A stretch of DNA of 64,000 nucleotides from assembly GCA_018417955.1 (NCBI GenBank), contig JACTVC010000007.1, positions 372,001-436,000 on the forward strand, given 5' to 3'. The stretch is from Laccaria trichodermophora. Lineage: Eukaryota > Basidiomycota > Agaricomycetes > Agaricales > Hydnangiaceae. This document shows, piece after piece, positions 23,063 through 34,044 of this stretch (position 1 is the stretch's first letter; each line of letters opens with the position of its first letter). A model generated the notes under the pieces. It worked only from the letters and a program-made list of their open reading frames with translations, was not told the origin of the DNA and did not search any database. Position numbers and translations under genes: made by a program.

Positions 23063-23089
23063 AGTAGTAGTAGTAGTAGTAGTAGTAGT
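23063..23089. repeat. (AGT)9 microsatellite
   Basis: Nine uninterrupted AGT units (CTA/ACT on the other strand), located 10 bp upstream of the start codon of the 75-residue protein and so probably in its 5' leader. Repeat number is likely to vary between strains. Confidence 0.9.
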
Positions 23090-23952
23090 GGGGGTAGCGA
23101 CCTGAAGAGAACTTGACCAATGCCGTTATTTATATGCGAACGAAAGTCGACGCCGCGATCGCAGGAGAAGCAAAGTCATAGAACATTCGGTGATAGGAAT
23201 TCGCAAACGCACCCAATTGAGAAAGACATTTGCGTTCGAAATCGAAAGCAGCGACATGACTGTGAAGTGATGGAAAGAAGGCTAGTAGGAACTGAATTCA
23301 TTGGCGAAGACATCGCCGACGGTGGCACTAGTGATTCGTTGAAGCCGAAGGCATTTCGGATCGCTTCGAGATTTCGAAAGTCGATGGGAGATGAAGATCA
23401 GGGGAGACATGAGGATATGGCCCACGAAAGTACCTAATAGCTGCGTGCTCTTGCAAATCGATCTTCGCGGGATGAGAAATCCATGCTGAGGAGTTAATTT
23501 GGGAAGATCGATCAATCTTGAAAGATAATATTGAAGCGAGAGGAACGAGTTGATGAGAAAGTCCCAGGAGGCAAATTTACATCCAAGTGTAGGAGATGAC
23601 TTTTCACCGCCGCGTGCGCTTGAGACACATGCACGATGAGCATGTATTTCATGTCGAGGTTACATTTCATGGATTCGCGATCCAGAACGGAGACCCCAAT
23701 CGAAGAACGCAGCCCGTTGAGCAAGAACTTGGTTCACGTATGAACCCTCGGTGGAAAACATCCGATAAGCGTAAAAGGGTGGTGGGTTTGTGACGCTGCA
23801 GGGTGTGTTCAACACGTTTCAAGGTGTTGCCAGAAAAGAAGGTGATTCCAACATAACGTTTAGATTAGATCTGGGCGTGCGAAACATACAATGCCTGTTG
23901 ACAGCATCAACCTTGTCCATCATATCATTTATCATTCAATACCACAGTCACA
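23090..23952. other. Intergenic region upstream of LST8, no gene seen
   Basis: About 860 bp between the divergent 75-residue gene and LST8. Both strands carry open frames of up to about 105 codons, but none has introns, motifs or plausible composition. I take it as promoter and leader sequence. Confidence 0.5.
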
Positions 23953-25462
23953 ATGCCTGCCCCAGCTTTAGCGAAAGCAGCCAACAGACATGACATGTCT
24001 GTCATTTTAGTGACTGGTTCCTATGATCACGAAATACGCTTCTGGGAGGCCTGGAGTGGCATCTGTTCGCGAACCATCGCGCGCACAGGCGAAGCAGGCG
24101 TGAGGTTTACTTTGCTGTGAAATGATTTGCCGCGTTCTCACATCTCGTATGACATGCAATAGCAAGTGAATCGTCTTGCAATATCACCAGAGTGAGCTGA
24201 TTAGCTTACCCCCCACGAGATTCAATCAAACGTTCAAGTTGCAGTAAGCGGCTACTTGCTGCTGCTATTCACAAGAAGGTCCATATATATGAGATAGGAA
24301 GTCCGTCTTCCGATCCAGTGCGTACTTGTCTTTGGGCTCCAAGGTATATGCTCAAGGCGATCAGCTGGCCGTCTTTGACAGTCACAGCCTGAACATCACC
24401 TCCGTCGCCTTCCACAGTGAAGGCAAATGGCTGGTTACGGGAAGCGAGGATGGAACCATCAAAATTTGGGACCTTCGGTGTGTGGTTATTTCTTTTGCGG
24501 AATCTATCTCTGTGAACATGTGATACCCCTCCAACAGCAGTTCAACCCTTCATCGAACATACGACAATTCCGCCCCAGGTTAGTTTCCCCTCTGTATTGT
24601 GTTTCGTGTAATTGATGATGAGCCTCTTTCACTCAGTCAACGACGTTTGCATCCATCCAAACCAGGGTGAACTCATCTCGTGTGACCAATCTGGCAGCAT
24701 CAAACAATGGGACTTGTCGGATAACATCTGCTCGCATGAACTGGTGAGACTCACTAATTTTTTCTGAGTAACATGGATTTACACCGAGAGGTAGACCCCG
24801 GCGGGCGACGTTCCTATTCGATCTGTAAGCCTGGCGTCCGATGGTTCATGTCTGGTCGCGGGCAATAACAAGGTGCTGTCGCTCGGCATTGGCCGCCGTT
24901 TCACGCATTTGAATTCATTTTGTCAGGGCCAATGCTATGTATGGAAGGTCAACGACGAACATTCAGGCCTTCCTCGTTTTCAAGCTGTTACGCGGTTTCT
25001 CGCCCATAACAAGTACCTGACTCGTTGTCTTCTCAGTCCAGACGCAAGGTAAGAGTATTTACTTGTGACGACGAAGCTCCCCCTTATGCGGATCAAGGTA
25101 TCTGGCGACTTGTTCTGCCGACACAACGGTCAAAATATGGTCAATAAGCTCCAATTACGACTTCAAACAGGAAAAAGTTTTGGTTGGCCATCAGCGCTGG
25201 GTCTGGGATTGTGCTTTCAGCGCTGATTCAGCGTACCTGGTGACAGGTGGGAATAAATTGGGCTTTTGAACATCCTGCCAGACTTAACGTGTACAGCTTC
25301 TTCGGACCACACTGCTCGTCTATGGGAAATGTCTTCAGGAGAGACGGTTAGGCAGTACAACGGCCACCACAAGGGTGATAATTGTCATTGTCGCAACAAT
25401 TTAGTTGTTAACGCCTCTCAACAGCGACGGTATGTTGCGCACTACACGACGGAGCAAGTTAG
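23953..25462 (+). CDS. LST8: TOR complex WD40 subunit Lst8
   Basis: Seven-bladed WD40 propeller that binds the TOR kinase domain in TORC1 and TORC2. Start ATG 23953 ([20 protein letters not shown]) leads into [18 protein letters not shown]. Repeats follow in order: [40 protein letters not shown] (GTIKIWDLR), [20 protein letters not shown] (GSIKQWDL), [40 protein letters not shown] (TTVKIWS), and [20 protein letters not shown] (TARLWEM). The end is [17 protein letters not shown]. Ten short introns are all in frame, the last creating HHK|ATVCC. Length and repeat order match fungal Lst8 proteins; no blade is missing. Confidence 0.94.
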
Positions 25463-26049
25463 CGGTTGATTGACTCTATCGATTCGCATTCTGACATATA
25501 ATGTGAATCGTTCTTATCAAGTGAATATATACGGGTAAGGAGGCAATGAATCCCCGCCTATCTCCCCCTGAGTGACTTGGCTGGTCAGCAGGACGAGCTG
25601 CCAACGGATGTGGTAAGTAGTGCGACTGTGTGGCGTTATAACAACACATGGACGGCTAGACTAGTCATCACGCCACTGGTACTGTTGCACGTTTACAACT
25701 TGGGACTTGATCCAGTGTAAAAAAAGTTGCATGAATGTAAGTTGTAGGTTAGAAAAAGCAAGCTGGAATTCAATCGTCAGGGTCAGTCCTGAAATACACG
25801 ATGCTATCTGATGCTAAGTCTTTCCCCAGGTTTCACGAGGTTTATCACCGAGAGTATCTTCTGATGCGACATCGGCCGAATTGCCGGGACATCGGCTCCG
25901 CAATGGTATAATATGAGAGTGATCCGTTTTTCTCCCTGCTAAACTTGCAAACACCCCTTGTCGAGTTCTGACGAGGTTTCTCTCAGGTTCTAACTTCGGC
26001 TTCAGTTCCCATTATCCACCTTACTTTTTTCTCCCTTACCGTATTGTAG
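25463..26049. promoter_or_regulatory. Upstream region of GLT1
   Basis: 587 bp with no gene. The last 60 bp before the GLT1 ATG are strongly pyrimidine-rich and end ttgtag directly before ATGGCG, so a 5'-UTR intron ending at the start codon is possible. A TGACTC hexamer, the core of the Gcn4-type amino-acid control site, occurs near 25471, just after the LST8 stop. It is a short motif and may be chance. Confidence 0.4.
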
Positions 26050-29000
26050 ATGGCGACCTCCGCCGTCTCCTATGACCCTTTGTCAGATTCTATCCCTCTC
26101 GTATCCGAGTTCGCTTCTACCGAAAATATCACTGGATTTAACGCTGTCCAGCGTGACGAAACCTCCTTTGCTGGCTCGCTTCCTGCTAATCAGGGCTTGT
26201 ATGCCAACGAGAACGAGAAAGACTCGTGTGGTGTAGGTTTCATTTGCCATGTCAAGGGTGATCCTAGCCATAAAATCGTGTCCGACGCTCGACAACTTCT
26301 GTGTGCCATGACCCACAGAGGCGCGACGGGTGCGGACAGCCGTGATGGAGATGGTGCCGGTGTCATGACAGCAATTCCTCACGATTTTTTCAAGAGGGAA
26401 GCTGAGAGAGATATTCGTTGCATTCTTCCTGAACCAGGCGAGTATGCCTCTGGGAATGTCTTTTTTAAAACAGGCGATCCACTCCAACTACGAAGTTTCC
26501 AAGCCGTCTTCACCAACATTGCTATTGATTTAGGCTTGCGTGTCCTTGGCTGGAGGGAAGTGCCTACTGATGGTTCTATTCTCGGTCCGGCCGCACGCAG
26601 CAAAGAACCCATTATCCTTCAACCATTCGTCGTACTTCGAGCACATTATGGTGATGGAAATGTCAGTCAGGGGGCCACTTTCGATGCGAAACATTTTGAA
26701 CGTCAACTTTACGTTCTTCGCAAGCACGCAACACATAGCATGTTTGTCTTTTCACCTTTTGTAAAGTTTGCCTACAGTTTAACATTATTATCTTTCTCCG
26801 AAGTACGCTTGCGAAAGGTTTCTATGTATGTTCTCTGTCTTCCAAGAACATTGTATATAAGGGACAACTCTCCCCTCCGCAAGTGTACAACTATTATCAT
26901 GATCTTAATCATGTGTTGTACCGTTCCCATTTTACATTGGTCCACTCGAGGTTTTCAACCAACACTTTCCCGAGCTGGGATCGTGCACAACCGTTAAGAT
27001 GGGCTGCCCACAATGGTATGGCGTCTAGAAATGCAGAAGTTTGTGTCGTGACTCATGAGAAACCTAGGTGAAATTAACACTGTTCGTGGAAATAAAAATT
27101 GGATGCGTGCCCGTGAGGGCGTGCTTTCCTCGCAACACTTTGGTGATCAACTCGACCTTCTTTATCCCATCATCGAAGCAGGAGGATCCGACTCCGCTGC
27201 CTTTGACAACGTCCTGGAGCTGTTGGTTGTAAACGGAGTCGTTACCCTACCGGAAGCCGTGATGATGATGATTCCCGAAGCATGGCAGGGGAACGAACAC
27301 ATGGAGCCTGGAAAGAGGGCTTTCTACAACTGGGCGGCTTGTCTTCAAGAGCCCTGGGACGGTCCAGCCCTCTTCACATTTAGTGATGGGCGCTACTGCG
27401 GGGCCAATCTTGATCGAAATGGGCTTCGTCCCTGTCGATTCGTTGTCACGAATGAAGATATTATAGTTTGTGCGTCTGAAGTTGGCGCTCTCTACATCTC
27501 TCCCGAAAAGGTTGTGCAAAAGGGCCGCTTGAAACCAGGTCGCATGCTCCTCGTTGACACTCTCGAGGGGAGAATTGTAGATGACAAGGAACTCAAACGG
27601 AACACAGCATCAAAGCAGAATTTTGCCTCGTGGGTCGAGGCCCATATCCTTCATGTCCCGAACATCATCAAGCGTGTAAAACGGAGTCATATACCCCTGG
27701 AACCTGTTCTCGATGATACAACCCTTAGCACTGACCCAAAGCTTCTCGCTTTCGGTTTCACAGTTGAACAACTGAACCTTCTTATGCTTCCCATGGTCTT
27801 GGATGGGAAGGAAGCCTTAGGCTCTATGGGTAACGATGCGCCGCTCGCCGCCATGGCCACACAACCTCGAATTATCTATGATTATTTCCGACAACTTTTT
27901 GCACAAGTTACCAACCCTCCAATCGACCCAATCCGAGAAAGCGTTGTGATGTCTTTGGAAGCATATGTTGGTCCGGAAGGGAATTTGCTTGAAATGAAGC
28001 CCGAGCAATGTCACAGAATACTTCTGCCTTCTCCGCTCATCTCCATCGAGGAGATAAACGCCATGAAGAACCTCAAAATCGCATACAACACCTGGCCATC
28101 ACGTACCATCGACATCACCTTCCCCAAAGAAGAGGGTTTACCAGGCTATAGACTTGCGTTGGAGCGTGTCTGTAGCGAAGCCGCTCAGGCTATTGATGAT
28201 GGTATCAAAGTTATTATCTTAAGTGATCGCGCCACAGGTCCGACTCGTGTTCCTCTATCGGCGCTCATCGCTTGCGGCGGCGTCCATCATCATTTGACCT
28301 CCCAAAAGAAAAGAGCGAAGGTAGCACTCATGGTAGAAACTGGGGAGGCTCGTGAAGTTCACCATCTTTGCGTTCTTGTTGGTTATGGCGCAGACGCCGT
28401 ATGTCCTTGGCTAGTGATGGAGACCATCCATAAAGTAGGACGGGAGGGACTGTAAGTCAACTTATCCTAGCTCTCATTCGGTTTCTAACAACATCACTCC
28501 AATAGTGTCAAGAATGGCAAATCTGTTGACGAGCTTTTGCACAATTATCGCCATTCCGTTGACAATGGTATTCTCAAGGTCATGTCAAAAATGGGCATAT
28601 CCACCTTGCAGTCGTACAAAGGCGCACAAATTTTTGAAATCCTAGGCTTGCATAGCGAGGTTGTAGAGCCTTGCTTCATTGGGACTGCAAGTCGCGTGCA
28701 AGGAGCAACCTTTGATCTACTGGCTATGGATGCATTCGAATTGCACGAGCGTGGTTGGCCAAGTCGCGAGACATTGCTTCCTCCCGGTATGCCCGAATCG
28801 GGCGAGTATCACTGGCGTGATGGTGGAGAAGCCCACATCAATGATCCTGCCGGTATTGCCAGTCTTCAGGACGCAGTAAGGGAAAAAAATCAGACTGCCT
28901 ATGATGCATACGCCCGCAATGCTAACGAACAAGCTCAAAGTATCCATCTTCGCGGTTTATTGGATTTCCGTTACGACAGTGCTACTGCTATTCCTATCGA

Positions 29001-32000
29001 GCAGGTTGAACCTTGGAATGAAATTGTCCGTCGTTTTGTCACTGGAGCGATGTCATACGGTTCCATATCCATGGAGTCTCACTCGACCCTAGCAGTGGCG
29101 ATGAACAGACTGGGTGGCAAGTCCAACACAGGTGAAGGAGGAGAAGATGCAGAGCGGTCAATGATTCTTAGTAACGGGGACACCATGCGATCTGCTATCA
29201 AACAGGTTGCGTCCGGCCGGTTCGGAGTGACGTCGAACTACCTCGCCGACGCTGATGAGCTTCAGATCAAAATGGCTCAAGGCGCGAAGCCTGGCGAAGG
29301 TGGCGAGTTGCCTGGCCACAAAGTCTCAGCTTCCATTGCACGGACACGCCACTCAACAGCTGGCGTGGGACTCATATCTCCTCCTCCTCACCACGACATC
29401 TACTCTATCGAGGATTTGAAACAACTCATTTATGATCTAAAATGTTCGAACCCTCGTGCGCGTGTTTCTGTCAAGCTGGTCTCCGAGGTTGGGGTTGGGA
29501 TTGTTGCGAGTGGTGTTGCAAAGGCAAAGGCAGACCACATTCTTATTGCTGGTCATGATGGGGGTACTGGTGCGTCTCGTTGGACTGGCATCAAGTACGC
29601 CGGGCTCCCCTGGGAACTTGGTCTTGCTGAAACCCATCAAACACTGGTACTGAACGATCTACGTGGGCGTGTCACCGTCCAGACTGACGGCCAGATCCGG
29701 ACTGGGCGCGACATTGCCATTGCTTGCTTGTTGGGTGCTGAGGAATGGGGTTTCGCTACTACACCACTCATTGCGATGGGTTGCATCATGATGCGGAAAT
29801 GTCATCGTTCGTACTGATTCTTTTCTCCTTGGCCCGTACTGACACAGCTATGACCCAAAGTAAACACTTGCCCTGTCGGGATCGCAACACAAGATCCTCA
29901 ACTTCGTGCCAAATTTGCAGGTCAACCTGAGCAAGTTATCAATTTCTTTTACTATCTAGCTGAAGAACTTCGTGGCTACATGGCAAAGCTTGGATTCCGT
30001 ACAATCAATGAGATGGTCGGTCGCGTGGATGTGCTCAAGGTCAATGAGAAGCTTCGGACACCGAAAACCGCACATCTTGACCTGTCTGCGATCTTGAAAC
30101 CTGCCTGGCAGATGCGACCGGGCGCGGCTACTTACCGTGTAAGGCAACAAGACCACAAGCTTTACATTCGCCTTGACAATAAATTCATTGACGAATCCGA
30201 ACCTGCTCTCACCAAGGGCCTTCCTGTTCATATTGAGTGTGAAGTCACCAATACCGATCGTGCTCTTGGAACGTCCTTGTCTTATCGCGTCTCGAAATCT
30301 TATGGTGAAGAGGGCCTTCCAAAAGACACCATTCATATCCGTATGAGAGGTTCAGCTGGCCAGTCATGTGGTGCCTTCCTTGCACCAGGGATTACGATTG
30401 AGCTAGAAGGTGATGCCAATGATTACGTCGGAAAAGGACTCTCAGGAGGTCGGCTTATTGTGTACCCACCAAAACAATCCACCTTCAAAGCCGAGGAGAA
30501 CATTATCATTGGCAATGTATGTCTCTATGGGGCTACTTCTGGCGAAGCTTTCATTCGTGGCATAGCTGCGGAGCGTTTTGCAGTGCGAAACTCAGGCGCA
30601 AACGCGGTAATTGAAGGGACTGGCGATCATGGCTGCGAGTACATGACAGGTGGTCGCGTCGTTATCCTTGGTGTCACTGGCCGCAACTTCGCCGCCGGCA
30701 TGAGCGGAGGCATCGCTTATGTGCTCGATACAGCTCATACGTTTGCCTCCAAAGTTAACATGGAGATGGTTGAACTTGGAAAAGTGACTGATCCTCGCGA
30801 AATTGCCGCTTTACGTAGTCTCATCGAAGATCATCGCCACTACACCGGTTCTGAAGTTGCTGATCGCGTTCTTCATGATTTCCATCACCTTCTTCCTCTC
30901 TTTGTACGAGTCATGCCTCTCGACTATAAGCGTGTGCTTGAGGAGCAGGCTGTCCGCGAAAAAGAGGATAAGATCCGGCAGAGCGTTATTGACCTGGTGC
31001 CATCACGAACTGCTAGTCAAGTTGATCTCGCGTCGGAAGGGCTGGAGGATATATTGCTTCCCAAAACCCCCCCTGCTTCCACACCTAAGTCAAAACACGA
31101 ACCTTCAGTGGTCGACTTGGAAGATTCCATGGTTGATGATTCCACCACGAAGCAGCGCCTTAATAAATTGGACAAGACCAGAGGGTTTATGAAGTATAAA
31201 CGTCTGAATGAAGCCTACCGTCCTCCTCGGAAACGCGTCAAGGACTGGAGAGAAATCTCTACCCGCCTCACTGAGAGTGAACTCAAGTACCAATCGGCTC
31301 GCTGCATGGATTGTGGAGTTCCTTTCTGCCAATCCGATACCGGTTGCCCAATTTCTAACATCATTCCGAAATGGAATGATTTGGTTTTCAAGGGACAGTG
31401 GCAAGATGCTCTCAATCGGCTTTTGATGACAAACAACTTCCCCGAGTTTACTGGTCGAGTCTGCCCAGCGCCTTGTGAAGGAGCATGCGTCTTGGGCATT
31501 AACGAACAGCCCGTTGGAATAAAAAGTATCGAGTGCGCCATTATTGATAAGGTCGGTTCTCCTCATCAATTGTTTTATTTGTCCGATGATGGTTAAATAT
31601 ATATTCAGGGTTTTGAAATGGGATGGATGGCTCCCAATCCACCAACGTTCCGCACTGGGAAGAGAGTAGCCATCATTGGAGGTGGTCCAGCAGGTCTGGC
31701 TTGTGCGGATCAGTTGAACAAAGCAGGTCACTCCGTCACAGTCTACGACCGCAATGATCGTATGGGTGGTCTTTTGATGTATGGCATTCCTAAGTACGGT
31801 CAACTTTTACCTCTCCAGCGACACGTAATGCTAATGACTTTAAAGCATGAAACTTGATAAGGCTATCGTACAGCGACGCCTTGATCTCATGGCTGCAGAA
31901 GGCATTGTATGTCCCTGCAATCTTGTATTCTCATCCCATTTCTCACCACAATTAGACCTTTGTTCCCAATGCTCATGTTGGAGTTGATGTCGACGTGGAT

Positions 32001-33238
32001 GAACTTCGATCGGAATGTGATGCGGTGGTCGTATGTACGGGAGCAACCTGGCCACGCGACTTGAAGATCCCTAATCGAGACGCCGATGGTATCCACTTTG
32101 CTATGGAATTCTTGCAGGTGCGAATGAACACGTCTCAATTTTTTTATCCATCATTTCTTATCGTTTCCAGCTCAACACGAAATCTCTCTTGGACTCCGAG
32201 CTTCAAGATGGAGGCTACATTAATGCAAAGGGCAAGGATGTGATTGTCATTGGTGGCGGCGATACTGGCAACGATTGTATTGGCACTGCGATGAGGCATG
32301 GGGCTCGGTCTGTGACAAATTTCGAATTACTGCCAAAGCCCCCTGTCGCACGAGGTCGCGATAATCCATGGCCGCAATGGCCTAGGTACGCGGATGAAAA
32401 CAGCGTATCTATGTCTGTGGCTGACAAAGTATAACAGAATTTTTCGCACTGACTATGGCCACACCGAAGTGGCAGCTCATTTTGGAAATGGTACGAACGA
32501 AGGAAGCCAATCTAAATGCTGTGCTGATTCACATAATTAGATCCAAGGGAGTATTCCATCTCAACCAAAGACTTCGTCCTCGACGAGGGGGGCAAGTTGA
32601 AAGGACTCAATACGGGTACAAAATCATCCACATACAAACTTGCGGGATTTTGTCTGATATACAGTTTCTAGTTCGGGTTGAGTGGACCAAGGATAGTGGT
32701 GGGCGCTGGAAAATGGAGGAAGTCCCAGGATCCGAGAAATTCTTCCCAGCTCAGCTGGTATTCCTCGCGCTGGGCTTCTTGGGGCCAGAGAGTGAAGCTC
32801 CCAAGGCGCTTGGTATCAAGCAAGATGCAAGGTCGAACGTACAAACCCCGCACAAGGTAGCTGAACTCAATTGCTTTCTTGCTTTGTATACTCACCTCGA
32901 GTGACAGAAATACGCAACTAACGTAGAGGGCATTTTTGCTGCGGGTGATTGTCGACGCGGACAATCTTTGATTGTTTGGGGTATCAAGTAAGATTCCAGT
33001 CGTCTTTCTAGATCGACGCTTTCTGATGCTCTCGCCTCCTATTAGCGAGGGACGTGGAGCTGCAGCTGAGGTCGACAGCTGGCTCAGTGGTGGAGAGTCG
33101 AGACTGCCTTCTGCTGGAGGGATTAAAACTCGCGTGCGTGTTTGGATCAAGTCACTCTTTGTTGACATTGACACCTAGATTTTTCCGCAGGCATTCGCTC
33201 CCCCCCCTAGCCAGATTTCTCAAGAATTGCGGATATGA
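26050..33238 (+). CDS. GLT1: Glutamate synthase, NADH-dependent, single-chain (GOGAT)
   Basis: Makes two glutamates from glutamine and 2-oxoglutarate and works with glutamine synthetase in ammonium assimilation. Large and small subunits are fused, as usual in fungi. A propeptide of about 59 residues precedes the catalytic Cys60 (DSCGVGF) of the class II glutamine amidotransferase domain. The FMN/synthase domain follows ([53 protein letters not shown]). Three 3Fe-4S cysteines are present with C-x5-C-x4-C spacing ([12 protein letters not shown]). The glxB-like beta-helix follows ([14 protein letters not shown]). The small-subunit part has CMDCGVPFC and CPAPCEGAC for 4Fe-4S clusters, then two dinucleotide folds ([15 protein letters not shown] and [13 protein letters not shown]) and [20 protein letters not shown]. 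Introns are phase-consistent, with no break. The C-terminal exon ([14 protein letters not shown]) follows an intron starting near 33132. Confidence 0.96.
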
Positions 33239-33507
33239 AGGTGGGACTCGCGCGCACTATCTACCACCTATACAATATATGCCTGCAATGTCATTCTTTA
33301 GTCGATATCTGGTAGTAAATCACGAAATGGACTTAAACACTCAAGTCGAGGGAATGCACCACTGCAAGCCCAACCGACCAAATTCGTTGCATGCAGCTAA
33401 GCAGGTAGGTGAATTTTGACTCCGGAGTTGCGATTCCAGATTTTATCACGTGTGCAATATGCATGCCTGTGGGAATTGTAGAGCTCCGCTCGTTCGACTG
33501 GAACAAC

Positions 33508-33837
33508 ATGTCTTCAGGAGCAGTATGTTGAATTTGTGCGTATCTGATTTCATGCTGGATGTTTTACACTAGGAGAATACCTGGAAGTCCAAATCACTTT
33601 CGGAGGAGGCGCGATACGTCCGTGAAAAGGTATTGTTAATTAAGCTGAACACACTGTCAAGCAACTGAATCTTGAAACTCTCACAAGGAGCAGGCGCAGT
33701 TGGCCGCCCTAAAGGATCAGACTGGGAAGGAGGAGACAAAAGTAAATGAGACCCATAAGGATCGGGACTTTGAGGGCGGTTTTGGGGGCCAGGAGGATCT
33801 CGAGGATCGATACGCAACTACAAGCGGGGAGCATTGA
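33508..33837 (+). CDS. 73-residue charged protein, possibly related to ATPase inhibitor IF1
   Basis: Three exons (MSSGA; 19 residues; 49 residues) with phase-0 introns of 50 and 58 nt. The middle shows EEARYVREKEQAQLAALKDQ, which resembles the charged helix of the mitochondrial F1-ATPase inhibitor family (REKxxEDxxxxxxEKEQLxALK). The remainder is acidic and Gly-rich (FEGGFGGQEDLEDRYATTSG). There is no mitochondrial presequence and the match is short, so the function is a guess. The gene model itself is supported by clean splice sites, a consistent frame and placement between the convergent GLT1 and GH5 glucanase 3' ends. Confidence 0.5.
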
Positions 33838-34044
33838 GACTCGAGGCCCAATTGGTCAAATATTATCTTTCCGCGTACGTATGTAAAAAACGACGGTTGA
33901 TACATGCATTAGGTGCATTAATCGACGGGCGTATGCTATGGTGTTAAGTCAAAAGAATGTGAGCCGCATAAACAGTCCAAAAAGTCCATGTCGTCGAATA
34001 CGGATCGAGGAGCGCTTGATGTACAAATTCGACGGGAGGGTTTC

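Noticed and set aside
23120..23515. Open frames of 77-105 codons upstream of LST8
   Set aside because: No motif, no consistent splice sites, composition like intergenic DNA.
25463..25480. TGACTC near the LST8 stop as a Gcn4 site for GLT1
   Set aside because: A six-base match almost 600 bp from the start codon is expected by chance; mentioned but not called.
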